A DNA stretch of 64,000 nucleotides from Ypsolopha sequella. Lineage: Eukaryota; Arthropoda; Insecta; Lepidoptera; Ypsolophidae. The stretch lies in assembly GCA_934047225.1 (NCBI GenBank), contig OW203993.1:29216069-29280068 (forward strand), given 5' to 3'. The translations under genes and the position numbers were made by a program. Numbering within the stretch: the first letter of the stretch is position 1; the number at the start of each line of letters is the position of its first letter. Below, one piece after another: positions 54,529 through 64,000 of this stretch. The notes under the pieces were generated by a model. It worked only from the letters and a program-made list of their open reading frames with translations, searched no databases and was not told the DNA's origin.

Positions 54529-54645
54529 ACAGTGACGTCATTTATCCTACGATGGTCATGCTAGAGTAGAAATAGGTATAAACACAGCTCCACCGCACAG
54601 TGACGTCAGTTCTCCTACGATGGTCTTGGTAGAGTGGAAACGCTG
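54529..54645 (+). promoter_or_regulatory. Two CRE-type palindromes in a direct duplication
   Basis: TGACGTCA occurs at 54533-54540 and 54601-54608, each inside a repeated block CAGTGACGTCA.TT.TCCTACG, ATGGTC.TG.TAGAGT.GAAA with a 68-bp offset. A partial third start (CACTGTGGAGTAGAAAC) precedes. TGACGTCA is the CREB/ATF consensus; function is not shown. Confidence 0.4.
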
Positions 54646-54657
54646 CCTAAATAAAAT

Positions 54658-56097
54658 TTGAATGTAGAATCTTACTTTTATTACACCGTACTGTCTGGCT
54701 TTTCCCATACTGACCTTATTTACGCCTCTTATAGGCTAAAAATCCCAAAGCCCAAGTCCAAAATAACTTTTCGACGTAACTTTGCAAGTATGGACAGAAA
54801 TAATCTGTTAACTCATGCACAAACTATTGATTGGTCTTTTTTAGAAAATCTTGAAAGTATAAATGACTAGCTTTAGGCCTTTAACAAAACTATCACTGAA
54901 CTTTACGGACATGCGCTAGTCCACAGGGTTCGGTTGAAACGTGCTCCTACGGCGGCTTACGGATGAAGTTCGTAAACCTATGGCTAGGATAGACAGTCTT
55001 AGGCGAAAGCACAAAAAGGACCCCACGGAAGACAACTGGGCTGCTTTAAATCAATACAACCAGACTATTAGAAACGCCAAACGTAAACATATTCATTCTT
55101 CCATTGAGCAGTGTAACCCCAACAATCTTAGTTTGAAGAGAGCTTTGGAGAGTGTCGACAAGACCTCAACCCGTCTTTGAATAAGAATGGTCTTAATCGA
55201 CACTTTTCAAACCTTCCCTATACTTTTAATGCCGCACTTAACGATGCCACAATCTGACAAACATTATTTGTTTCCTTTTTTCTAATTCATGTTTTTCTGT
55301 TCACCAATTTCTGTTTCCTATATTGAGAAGATCATCCTCTCCATACCAAGTAATGCTGTTGGACCTGATAGCATTGTTCGGGACCTAATCCTTCCTATCC
55401 TTAATACTATTCTTCCTGCTATTGCACATCATCAACTTTTCTCTGTCGTCCAACACTTTTCCTGCTCCATGGAAACTTGCCTAATCTGGGTCCCCATCCC
55501 CAAAACATCTGATCCAACCGCGTTAAAGCACTATAGACCAATTTCTATGCTACCATTTCTCTCCAAAGTGCTTGAACGCGTAGCTCATAGTCAATTCTCG
55601 TATTACCTTCAATGGAACAAACTACTAAATCCTCTTCAGTTGGGATTTTATCCATCTCACAGTTCCAGTACTGCACTCATTAAAATCACTGACGACATTC
55701 GTAAAGCCATGGACGATAAGCAACTCAGTATCCTAACTCTCCTTGATTTTAGTAGTGAATTTAATTGTGTAGACCATGATATCCTTCTCGTTATCCTCCG
55801 TTCGCTCAACTTATCGGAAACAGCTGCTGAATAGTTTCAGTCATATCTCCGTGGGCGTGTTGATGACACTTATTCCCGAGTGCCGGGTCCCACAGGGAGG
55901 TGTACTTTCTCCATTACTTTTTTCCATATTTATCAATACCCTTGTTTTCGTGGTCTTTTTCTGTTCATATCATATGTATGCTAATGACCTTCAGTTATAC
56001 TTGTCTTATAAGTAAGATGGTTTGCGGGATTCCATACATAAACTTGCTTCCGATCTTGAAATATGAAAAATTAAATATATTTATTTATCCAATGTAG
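54658..56097 (+). pseudogene. Non-LTR retrotransposon, heavily broken RT region
   Basis: Pieces in different frames align in order to an endonuclease-RT linker and RT domain: DLIYASYRLKIPKPKSKITF RRNF, then KPMARIDSLRRKHKKDPTED, then NAVGPDSIVRDLI, WVPIPKTSD..ALKHYRPISMLPFLSKVLER, QLGFYPSHSSSTALIKITDD, LLDFSSEFNCVDHD (LDFSKAFD expected), CRVPQGGVLSPLLFSIFIN and MYANDLQLYL (YADDLQLY expected). The second catalytic Asp of YADD is Asn, and several frameshifts and stops are present. A 3' A/T-rich region to about 56230 may be its UTR. Confidence 0.88.
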
Positions 56098-56825
56098 GTA
56101 AATGAGATACACATCATCCTTCTCGTAACTACCAATATATTGTTGTATATTTATTCATTATATACTTAATTATATTTAGATACTATATGTTATATTATTA
56201 AAAGTTGATATTTATAAATAAATACAGTAACTTATTTGGCACTATCCTTGTAATCTCCACATCATCAAAGGTTAACGTACCTACATACCTACCTCCTTAT
56301 TTCTACTGACCAGTCAGATGATACTTCGACCTTGGTTGACCTCAGCGACCTTGACGGTAATTATTATACTGAATCGCCTTATCAGTTAATGGATTTTAAA
56401 TATTTTGAAAATTCCCATAATTTTGGACAGAGTGTATAGATAGATGATAACATATTTTCTTTAAACGAGGTGTTCTACCCATTAATATGAACAACTTTTA
56501 CTATGGAACCAACCCTGAAATCGCAAAAAATAAATCAAATGTTTCAAACATTTCGGTTGAGTAGATATTTAACTTTTCTATGGAACAGCTGATTTTTGTT
56601 TTCGCGTTTTCCGTGTTGGTCCCATAGTAAAAGTTGTTCATATTCATGGGTAGAACACCGAACACCTTGTTTGAAGGGAAAAGGTTATTAAATTAACACC
56701 CAGTATAAAATAAATAAATTTCATACTTTTTAAAATTTCACGTTAAAATTTTAAATTTTAAGGGTTCCGTAGCCGAAGGATGCCAAAAGGGACCCTCTCA
56801 CTAAGCCTCCGCTGTCTGCCTGTCT
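56098..56825. other. LINE 3' remnant and unassigned sequence
   Basis: The 56470-56670 part contains an imperfect inverted pair: GTTCTACCCATTAATATGAA CAACTTTTACTATGG at about 56471 and CCATAGTAAAAGTTGTTCAT ATTCATGGGTAGAAC at about 56621. The GGGTTCCGTAGCCGAAGG / CCTCCGCTGTCTGCCTGTC module follows at 56760-56825. Confidence 0.55.
56471..56655. mobile_element. Foldback element, about 185 bp
   Basis: Inverted arms of about 34 bp (GTTCTACCCAT.AATATGAA, CAACTTTTACTATGG) with about 115 bp between. It has the form of a MITE. No ORF. Confidence 0.8.
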
Positions 56826-57025
56826 ATGAGGTGCTTAGAGGTAAGGTGTACAACCCTGATGTCCTGCAGGAGCTGCCGAACGAGAGAGTGTCGCGCATAC
56901 TTTATATTCTCTAGTCGCGCAGACACAGGCCGCCGTTGCTGGCACAGCAGCGTGCGCGCACCTGCCTTCTGCAGCGGGCACCAATCAAACGTGCGACACA
57001 CACGCTCAACGTAGTAGCGGAACAA
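56826..57025. other. GC-rich block of unknown identity
   Basis: Much richer in GC than its surroundings and open on both strands (74 codons minus, 62 plus). The plus strand reads RGKVYNPDVLQELPNERVSR in another frame before a stop. It may be the end of a gene or a transposon; I do not recognise it. Confidence 0.3.
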
Positions 57026-57627
57026 ATAGATTTATTTAGTTGCTCTCAAAGCGAGTTCATAAACGTCAATTTGTATATATTATGCTATTGTATTATTTAA
57101 TTTCAAGATTCTATGTTTTTTTGTTTGTTAGTTAGGATGTCAACTTGTTATAAATAGTGTTAGCTTATCTTTCGCATTAGGTTATACCTGTAAATTTAAG
57201 TTTTGTTTTTAATAAATAAATAAATACCATAGACTAAAGATAAATACATACGAAAAAAAGGCTATGAAAGATTTCTTACCATAATCTAAATAATCTAAAT
57301 ATTGTTAAAACCCATCTAGCAAAATATGTAAATTGAGCTCTGTAAATGATTCCTATTTGTCAAACTAGAAGAAAAAGTGTTTTTGAAGATCTAATTTCAA
57401 TAAATTTCCGTATCGAGTCAAAGTTTTTCAATCACGTTTCTGTTGTACAAGAATCTAGAAAAAGGTTCCAAAATAATAACTAATTTATCAAACTGGTAGC
57501 TTTTTCAAAGTAGGGACAGAACTTGCAAAGTGCAAATATTTTTGCGGTATTGATTTAATTATTTACAACAATCAAACAATATTTATTGTCAATAACAATT
57601 GATTCACAATAGAATTCCGACACGCTT
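57026..57627. repeat. Unassigned AT-rich sequence with a dispersed block at 57290-57410
   Basis: The 57290-57410 block is a copy of the repeat at 7420-7545. Confidence 0.5.
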
Positions 57628-57630
57628 GTG

Positions 57631-57757
57631 GCTAAAGAAAGTCTAACGGTTAAAGAAATTCTACCGGTTAAGGAAATTCTACCGGATAAAGAAATTCTAC
57701 CGGTTAAAGAAATTCTACCGGTTAAAGAAATTCTACCGGTTAAAGAAATTCTACCGA
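57631..57757. repeat. 18-bp tandem repeat, about 7 copies
   Basis: Unit GGTTAAAGAAATTCTACC. It gives six-residue peptide repeats on both strands, which explains the two open frames across it. Non-coding. Confidence 0.93.
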
Positions 57758-58229
57758 TTAAAAAAGTACACTTTGGGATACAAATTTTTAATAATAATAA
57801 TAATGCAACGCAAAAAAAATTCTCGGGCTCCGTGAGAGATATCAAATTGAAACTGATATCAGAAGTCTACGGCTTCATAGTGCTGGTAAAAATCAGTATT
57901 ACTAACTCAAAATGAAAAAAACGATTGCAATTTACATAATTAATTGTATACAAATTGGCTCACCTTGAAAACCTATAGATCCCTTCCTATTGTTATAAAC
58001 TAGACATTTAGCACTAATTAAGCTCTTCTGGCACAAATTGAAGAAATAAATAAGTAAATTATTAAGTTCTCATTCCATGTGGAAAATTACTTCACCAACT
58101 TAGTTTTGCAGTTTTGTTTTATTTTTGTAGGTAAAGTAATTATTTATTATCTATTTATTCAAGTCTACTAACTTATTATAATGGTAGTTACATAACCCTT
58201 AAGGCGCGAGACCTAGTCGCACTTGACCT
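57758..58229. other. Unassigned AT-rich sequence
   Basis: Nothing recognised. Confidence 0.4.
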
Positions 58230-58350
58230 GTTTTTTACGGTTCCGTAGTCAACAACAAGGAACCCTTATAGTTTCGCCATGTCCGTCTGACTGTCTGTCT
58301 GTCTGTCCGTGGCTTAACTTAGAGACTATAGTTCTAGAAAGCTGTAATTT
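58230..58350 (-). repeat. GGTTCCGTAG-family dispersed repeat, copy 2, outer part
   Basis: Reverse complement of 22130-22240 (GGTTCCGTAGTCAACAACAAGGAACCC, TGTC tract, GGCTTAACTTAGAGACTATAG). It is interrupted at 58350 and resumes at 59205. Confidence 0.8.
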
Positions 58351-59204
58351 AGATAGATAGATAGAACATTTATTAAGCACCATAACACATACATACACAA
58401 AAATGAGGAATACAAAATTCAGCTTATTTCTAAAATACGTAATAATTAACACATACGGAAAATAAAAGACTAAGAATAGAAAAATCAAAAATACATTTCA
58501 CATAAACATAAACCTGCCTTTTAATAACATAACAAAGACATTCGTTTCTTACTAATGTGTTGATGTGTACCTATGTGCTACGGTAGCGAAAAGGGCTACG
58601 ACTCGACATTTATGTTATGGCCGTATAAGACCACAACGTCGGTTTTCAGTCGTCGCCAGAGAATATTATATTATGCATAAACATTAAAGTAAAAACTTGA
58701 AAAAGTATATAAAATTAAACAAAAAAAATTATAAAAACTACTACTTAAAATAATATGTGGAATTCTTATATACCAAGCAAAAAAAAAACAGATAAGATGG
58801 GTAAAATAAATAAATAAATAAAATAAAATAAAACTTAAAACATAATGCGTGTGGGTAAAGCAAAATTGTGTAAGGAAGTAGGGAGAATTAAAATGATTTC
58901 TATGACGTTGTACTACAATTTTACAAGAGAGTGCTTGTGGCGTGGTGAGCTTGTGATTAAAATGAAACCGATCCATGTACACTAAATATTTGTTTCGTAA
59001 TTGTAATATTTAGTTGGTCATTCATTATTGAGGATTAATTTGACAAGTAAGTTGGAAGAGTAAAGTTTAAAAAATATATAATATTTATGGACGAAAATGT
59101 ATGAAGTTTCAGTTTGAGCAATTAGTAAATATTCCTTGTATGTTTTATAAAAGATTTGGCATGGGTATACATATTTATCACGCTGATAAAGTAAAATTTT
59201 GAAA
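58351..59204 (-). mobile_element. Insert splitting the dispersed repeat, probably a 5'-truncated LINE 3' end
   Basis: On the minus strand it ends AAATGTTCTATCTATCTATCT, a (TATC)n tail like LINE 3' ends, directly at the break in the repeat. The 103-codon minus-strand frame at 58671-58982 may be residual coding sequence but shows no motif that I can name. Flanking duplication not evident. Confidence 0.5.
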
Positions 59205-59375
59205 AAGATTTTTTTCAGGGTACCTCCCCTACACGTAAAGTGTGGATGATTTTTTTTTCTCGTCTATCCACTAGTGTGGGGTGTCATTAGATAGGTAATT
59301 TAAAAATATTGGGGGTGTGAGATAACTATTTTTCGATCCAGGGCTCCGTTTGCGAAATATTGAGCTTAAAAATAT
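59205..59375 (-). repeat. GGTTCCGTAG-family dispersed repeat, copy 2, inner part
   Basis: Reverse complement of about 21905-22080 (GGGTACCTCCCC, CTCGTCTATCC, GGTAATTTAAAAATATTGGGG, CGATCCAGGGCTCCGTTTGCGAAA). It is then cut at about 59376 by the LINE. Confidence 0.85.
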
Positions 59376-59867
59376 TGAGTTCACGTTCAGGAGTTGGTAA
59401 TAAGGGATTCTAATTCTTTATTATTGACTTTAGATGAAAACATTGCACTTTTTTGTATATACCGCTCGCCCTCAGTGCACAACGCCGAATACTTTCTAAA
59501 CGACTTAGCTGCTGAGATAATTAAAGCTTCCCGCTACCAACACTTGTTTTTAACCGGGGACATTAATTTTGACATTAAGAGTGACAGTGAAAATAACGCG
59601 TTTACTATGGACTATGAAAGCATATTGTCCTCACATGGCTTATGTCCTACTGCACGTTTTCCTACTAGGCTAAATAACTGTTTAGACCACTTCTTTGCTA
59701 GATCAGGACTTAATATTAAAAGTTTGACTGTAAACACGGATGCCACAGATCACTTTCTCATATTAAATAGTATAAACCTTAATGTAAGTAAAAAAGCTAA
59801 TAATCGTGCAACAATTTTAAAAATTGATTTTGAATCCCTTGCCAAGTCTCTGAAGTCATTTGACTAG
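59376..59867 (+). pseudogene. LINE endonuclease domain, C-terminal part
   Basis: The frame encodes IALFCIYRSPS, then HLFLTGDINFDI (GD.N catalytic block of exonuclease/endonuclease/phosphatase-type LINE endonucleases), LNNCLDHFF (C-D-H block) and NTDATDHFLI (S/T-D-H catalytic His). An in-frame TAG at 59866 and an extra A near 59912 separate it from the RT part. The N-terminal half is missing. Confidence 0.85.
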
Positions 59868-62029
59868 AGTGTCACTTTAAATGAGTCAAACGTTAATAAG
59901 GCAACTCACCAGCTAAATAACCACACTCCAAGAACTTATAGAAGAGCATTATAAAATAGTTGTTGTACCTCGCAGGGTGAGGTCTATAAAGCCTTGGATT
60001 ACTGAATCTTTAGTTAAATCTATTATTAAAAGAGATACATTACATACAATAGCTCGACGATTCCCAGATGATCAGGAAATCCAAAAGACATACAAATCCT
60101 ACAGAAATATTTGTAAAATTGCCACCAAAACCGCCCGTGAGCTGTATTTCGGTAAAAAAATAGAACTAAATAAATTTGATTCACGTAAAACGTGGAAGGT
60201 TATTAGGGAAGCAGCGCATCTTAATCAACATTCTAACAAGGCTTCAACCTCCCTTTTGGATGCTAAATGTACTGTTATGGATTCAGTCAACAAAGTTAAT
60301 GCTTACTTTTGCAATATCGGTAAAGAACTTGCACAAACTACGCTAACTCGTCTTGGCCGAACAGAAAAAAATCTATCTAATGAAAAAATAACAGCAGCTA
60401 ATCATCCCCATTCGTTTTTCTTGTCACCTGTTGATACTAATGAGATTGTATCCGCCATCAAAGAATTAAAATATTCGAACTCAGCGGGATGGGATCAAAT
60501 TAGCAATGAGATCCTTAAAAAGATTGCACCTTATATATTGGAACCGCTTGTTCACATTTTCAATCTTAGCTTTTTGAATGGTATTTTTCCGGACTACTTC
60601 AAATTGGCTACTATTATTCCTCTTCACAAAGGTGGTGACGCCAAAAATATTAAAAATTATAGACCCATTGCTCTGTTGCCCACGATTTCAAAAATATTGG
60701 AGAAACTAGTTAAGCGCCGTCTTATTGGTTATCTAGAAAAATATTCTTTATTGTCAAAAAGACAATATGGTTTTAGAAACAATCTCTCTACAAATAACGC
60801 TTTAGATGATTTGGTGGGATACCTTGTTGGCCAACTCGATAACGGCCAAAAATGTGTTGGGATATTCCTAGATCTGGCCAAGGCTTTCGATACCGTATCT
60901 GTTCCCCTACTTCTCCGAAAACTGGAAAGCCTTGGCATCAGAGACCTACCCTTGCGATGGTTCCAATCTTACCTGGAGAATAGAAGTCAAAGAGTCATCA
61001 TAGAAGGAACATTAAGCGATTCTCTGCCCATAGCCTATGGTGTTCCCCAGGGCAGTGTTCTGGGCCCTGTGTTATTTTTAGTCTACATCAATAACTTAAC
61101 AGACTTAAACTCTATTGATGCCAGAATAGTGTCTTTTGCAGATGATACCTGCCTTATCTTTAAAGATCCTACATGGGAAGCCGTGTTCACTAAAGCTAAT
61201 CAAGGTATTGCCGTAGTCAAAGAGTGGCTTGACAATAATTTACTTACACTCAATGTTAGCAAAACAAAATACCTGTGCTTTGCTAAGACTGATCATACAA
61301 AGGCTGATGGCAATCAATCTTTACAAATCCACTCATGTAATCCTATTCCCTAATACATCTGGTCATCAATGCAAATGTGATGAAATTGAACATGTAACGT
61401 CAATCAAATATCTTGGTGTTACTCTTGATAACAGGCTTAAATGGCACGAACATATTAAAACTCTATCTGGACGGATTCATAAGTTATCCTTTGTGTTTGG
61501 CTCTCTTCGAAACATATTAAACTTGAAACAAAAATTCAGTGTTTATTATGCCATGTGCCAGAGCTTACTCTCATATTGTATTGATTCTTGGGGTGGTGCA
61601 GCTAAAACTATTATACTGCAACTAGAGCGAGCTCAGCGGATGGTCATTAAGGTAATGCTCAAAAAACCATTTCGCTATAGTACTGATCTTTTACATCAGG
61701 AAACAGGGATTCTAAGTGTAAGAAGACTCTTTATTTCATTGATAACTAAATATCACATTAACATAAACAGTTCATTATTGTCCACATCTCGAAAAAATTG
61801 TGACCGATCTATTAGACTGCAAGACAAATTTAAAGTACCAAAACTAAATTCAACTTTTGCTCAACGGTTTAAATTTTTCCTAGGTCCCTTCATTTATAAT
61901 CAAATTAGTAAGCAATTGTCTCTTACAGATCATACAAAGTTAAAAAAGAAACTGTTAGAAAAGCTTCATTCTTGGCTTTTATCACATTCATATGATGACA
62001 TTGAAAGTCTATTATGTGTTATATCATAG
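59868..62029 (+). pseudogene. LINE reverse transcriptase, nearly complete but twice frameshifted
   Basis: After the shift, EELIEEHYKIVVVPRRVRSI KPWITESL starts the linker; then AGWDQISNEILKKI, RPIALLPTISKILEKLV, RQYGFRNNLSTNNAL, the catalytic block IFLDLAKAFDTVS, YGVPQGSVLGPVLFLVYINN, SFADDTCLIF and thumb. A second frameshift near 61340 moves to the frame with SIKYLGVTLDNRLKWHEHI, SLLSYCIDSWGGAAK and LERAQRMVIKVMLKKPF up to a stop at 62029. RT motifs are intact, so this is a young loss. CR1/Jockey superfamily. The 3' UTR probably reaches about 62240. Confidence 0.92.
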
Positions 62030-62354
62030 CTTTATGCTATTCATATAAGTATCCATCATTTTACATTGTTTTAATTTATTGCACATGCATACAGCTTTGT
62101 TTACTTTTTTTTTATAATATATAAATTTTAATATTTATTTATATAAGTATTCATCTTTACTTAAGTTTGTTAAAATACTTTTGATTACAATTTTTTTTTC
62201 TTGTGTATTTGTTTGTATAAATGTAACTAAAATAAATTGAACATTTTGTATTGTATATACATTTAGCTTCAAGCACTGGGCGCCTTGTGGCGAAAATAAC
62301 AAAAGGCATCTCATGCAACGGAGAACTCTAGTCTGGGAGCCGACATAATTCATA
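62030..62354. other. LINE 3' UTR and spacer before the inverted-repeat arm
   Basis: AT-rich with T and A runs; no tail microsatellite is clear. 62265-62350 is not LINE-like and not part of the arm. Confidence 0.5.
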
Positions 62355-64000
62355 TCTATATTTGGGGGCACGGCAGTGCCCCCGCAAAGTCTCGCAGAAA
62401 AAACGCGGAACGGCCGTACCATCCTTTTCTCGAAGCAACTAATGGCACTTTCAACCCCCCTGTATCTTCGTTGTGGGTGAAGCTAGAAGTCTGAAATTTC
62501 AGGAACCAAGAGTAGTTACTGATCCTACTTCTGACCCCAAATTACAACTTTGTACCTATATTTGATTACGAAATATCTCAAGTCAAAGTTCCCTTATTTT
62601 GTCACTGACTGACTGACACATCATCAAAAGTCTAAAGGTGTTCTAGCAGGCCTACAAACTTGAAATTTTGTATGCGGTAAGTGTTAAGTGTACATTGCAA
62701 CAAAAAAATATAAAAATGTTATTTGCGGTTGGTAATTTAATATTTCCATACAAAGTCTATACAAAATGTATGTTTCCAGCTGCATCTATAAATTTGTATG
62801 ACACTAGATGACGTTGCTGGTATGCTGCTTTGCATTAAAGACGCCTAAAACGAAAAATTCTACGTTAAAGTTAAAGTGCGAAAACTAAAAAATAAAACCG
62901 GTAAAGTGCGAATCTGACTCGTCCATAAAGAGTTCCGTACCCCTACACAATACGGGTATGGAACCCTAAAAGTAAATAACAACAATATAGATGCCATAGC
63001 AACATTAAGGCGACAAAAAACAAAGCGATAAAACGGTAGCGCCTGACAAACAATTCGGTACCTTTTTAGTACGGGACCCAAATTTTCATTATTTTACTTT
63101 AAAGTATTTACTACAGACTGCCCAAAGTTTAAACTTTTACTTGTATGTTGTATTACCGTTCTAAAGATAGAGCCTTTGTTATAATAATCTGTTCCTTGGG
63201 TAAAGCACCCTAAAAAGGGTGGCTTATAATGTTCCACATATTCACAATATTAGTCTATTTAAGAAGAAAATATCAACATTTCGTAATTAAGTCACTAAAA
63301 AAACGGTAGTGTGCGAATCCGACTCGCGCATAAAGGGTTCCGTACCCCTACACAATACGGGTATGGAACCCTAAAAGTAAATTGCAACAACATAGATGCC
63401 ATAGCACCATCAAGGCGACAAAAAACAAAGCGATAAAACGGTAGCGCCTGACAAACAATTCGGTACCTTTTTAGGAAGGAACCCTAATTTTTATTATTTC
63501 TTATTTTACTTTAAAGTAGTCTGCCTAAATTTTCAACTTGTAGGTACTTGTATGTATAACCGTTCTAACGATAGAGCCTTTATTATAATAATTTGTGCTT
63601 TGGGTAATGAACCCTAAAACACATTTAGTCTATTTAAGAAGATAAATATCAACATTTCGTAATTAAGTCGCTATTAAACCGGCTAAGTGCAAGTCAGACT
63701 CACTCACGAAGGGTTCCGTACTACCATCACACAATATGGGTACGAAACCCCAAATCATTATGGTAAATACCAACAATAAAGATGACATAGCAACATCAAG
63801 GCGACAAAAAACAAGGCGCTAAAATGGTAGCGCCTGACAAACAAATCAGCACCTTTTGAATACGGAACTCTAATATGTATATGCCCAAAATTGTTGTTTT
63901 ATAAAGATAGAGCTGAAACAAATAACATCGAATAATTGGACCCCCCTTGGATTTCCATTTATAGAACTTTTTATGCTGTGATAGGGGCCATATTATTATT
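62355..64000 (-). repeat. Right arm of the large inverted repeat (cut by window end)
   Basis: Reverse complement of 50641-52281. Starts at the GGGGGCACGGCAGTGCCCCC hairpin and repeats the three modules in mirrored order. Differences are single bases and very short indels. The last bases (CCATATTATTATT) still align with 50641-50655, so the repeat continues outside. Confidence 0.95.

Noticed and set aside
56826..57025. GC-rich block as the missing TM1-TM2 exon of the receptor
   Set aside because: Neither strand gives hydrophobic TM segments or the N/D motifs of TM1 and TM2; left as unknown.
58671..58982. 103-codon minus-strand frame
   Set aside because: F/Y/H/I-rich composition from AT-rich sequence within a probable LINE 3' insert; no RT or endonuclease motif seen.

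Overview
This window looks like intronic, repeat-rich DNA from an insect, most likely a moth or butterfly. The reasons are the AT-rich background, spliceosomal exons of an arthropod-type neuropeptide receptor, many non-LTR retrotransposon fragments, Tc1/mariner and TTAA-flanked DNA elements, and many copies of a short 'GGTTCCGTACC ... TCCGCTGTC(TGTC)n / GTGCGAGTC' repeat that I associate with lepidopteran genomes. I see no bacterial or viral gene order.

The only host gene I can support is a rhodopsin-class GPCR on the minus strand, closest by memory to the CAPA (capability/periviscerokinin) receptor branch. Three exons are visible: 44397-44487 (end of TM2, ECL1, start of TM3), 17979-18178 (TM3, ERY motif, TM4, start of ECL2) and 5930-6077 (rest of ECL2, TM5). 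Splice sites and phases join perfectly into 146 codons, across introns of about 26.2 kb and 11.9 kb. TM1 and TM6-TM7 are not in the window, so nearly everything else here is probably intron.

The splice junctions of this gene are unusual. The 3' end of the 17979-18178 exon, with its donor site, has been amplified into a minisatellite. The first extra unit is 42 bp and keeps frame and phase. The 5' end of the next exon, with its acceptor, is partly duplicated 120 bp upstream, also in frame. Both events affect extracellular loop 2. The 91-bp exon at 44.4 kb is squeezed between two DNA transposons, 12 bp and about 53 bp away.

Layout: 1-5.9 kb holds truncated repeats, an 18-20 copy satellite (3.08-4.02 kb) and a tRNA-like sequence. 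5.9-18.2 kb holds two receptor exons with an RTE fragment, a TA-flanked MITE carrying a nested foldback insert, a decayed LINE and an apparently intact Tc1-type DD34E transposon (15.0-16.7 kb). 18.2-33.5 kb holds TTAA-flanked elements, one split by a LINE, and a dispersed family built around a 120-bp palindrome. 33.56-35.94 kb is a 19-bp satellite of about 125 units. 36-38 kb is a TIR element with a second TIR element inside it. 38.996-42.295 kb is a 40-bp satellite whose units carry CACGTG, with an 899-bp higher-order repeat. 42.3-50.2 kb holds a LINE split by a hairpin element, a receptor exon, a decayed mariner, several large foldbacks (including a 619-bp hairpin) and a broken OTU-protease fragment. 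50.6-64 kb is a large inverted repeat (arms of about 1.64 kb or more, about 10 kb apart) enclosing two LINE pseudogenes.

All assignments are from reading the sequence. No search was run. Family names for repeats are descriptive only.
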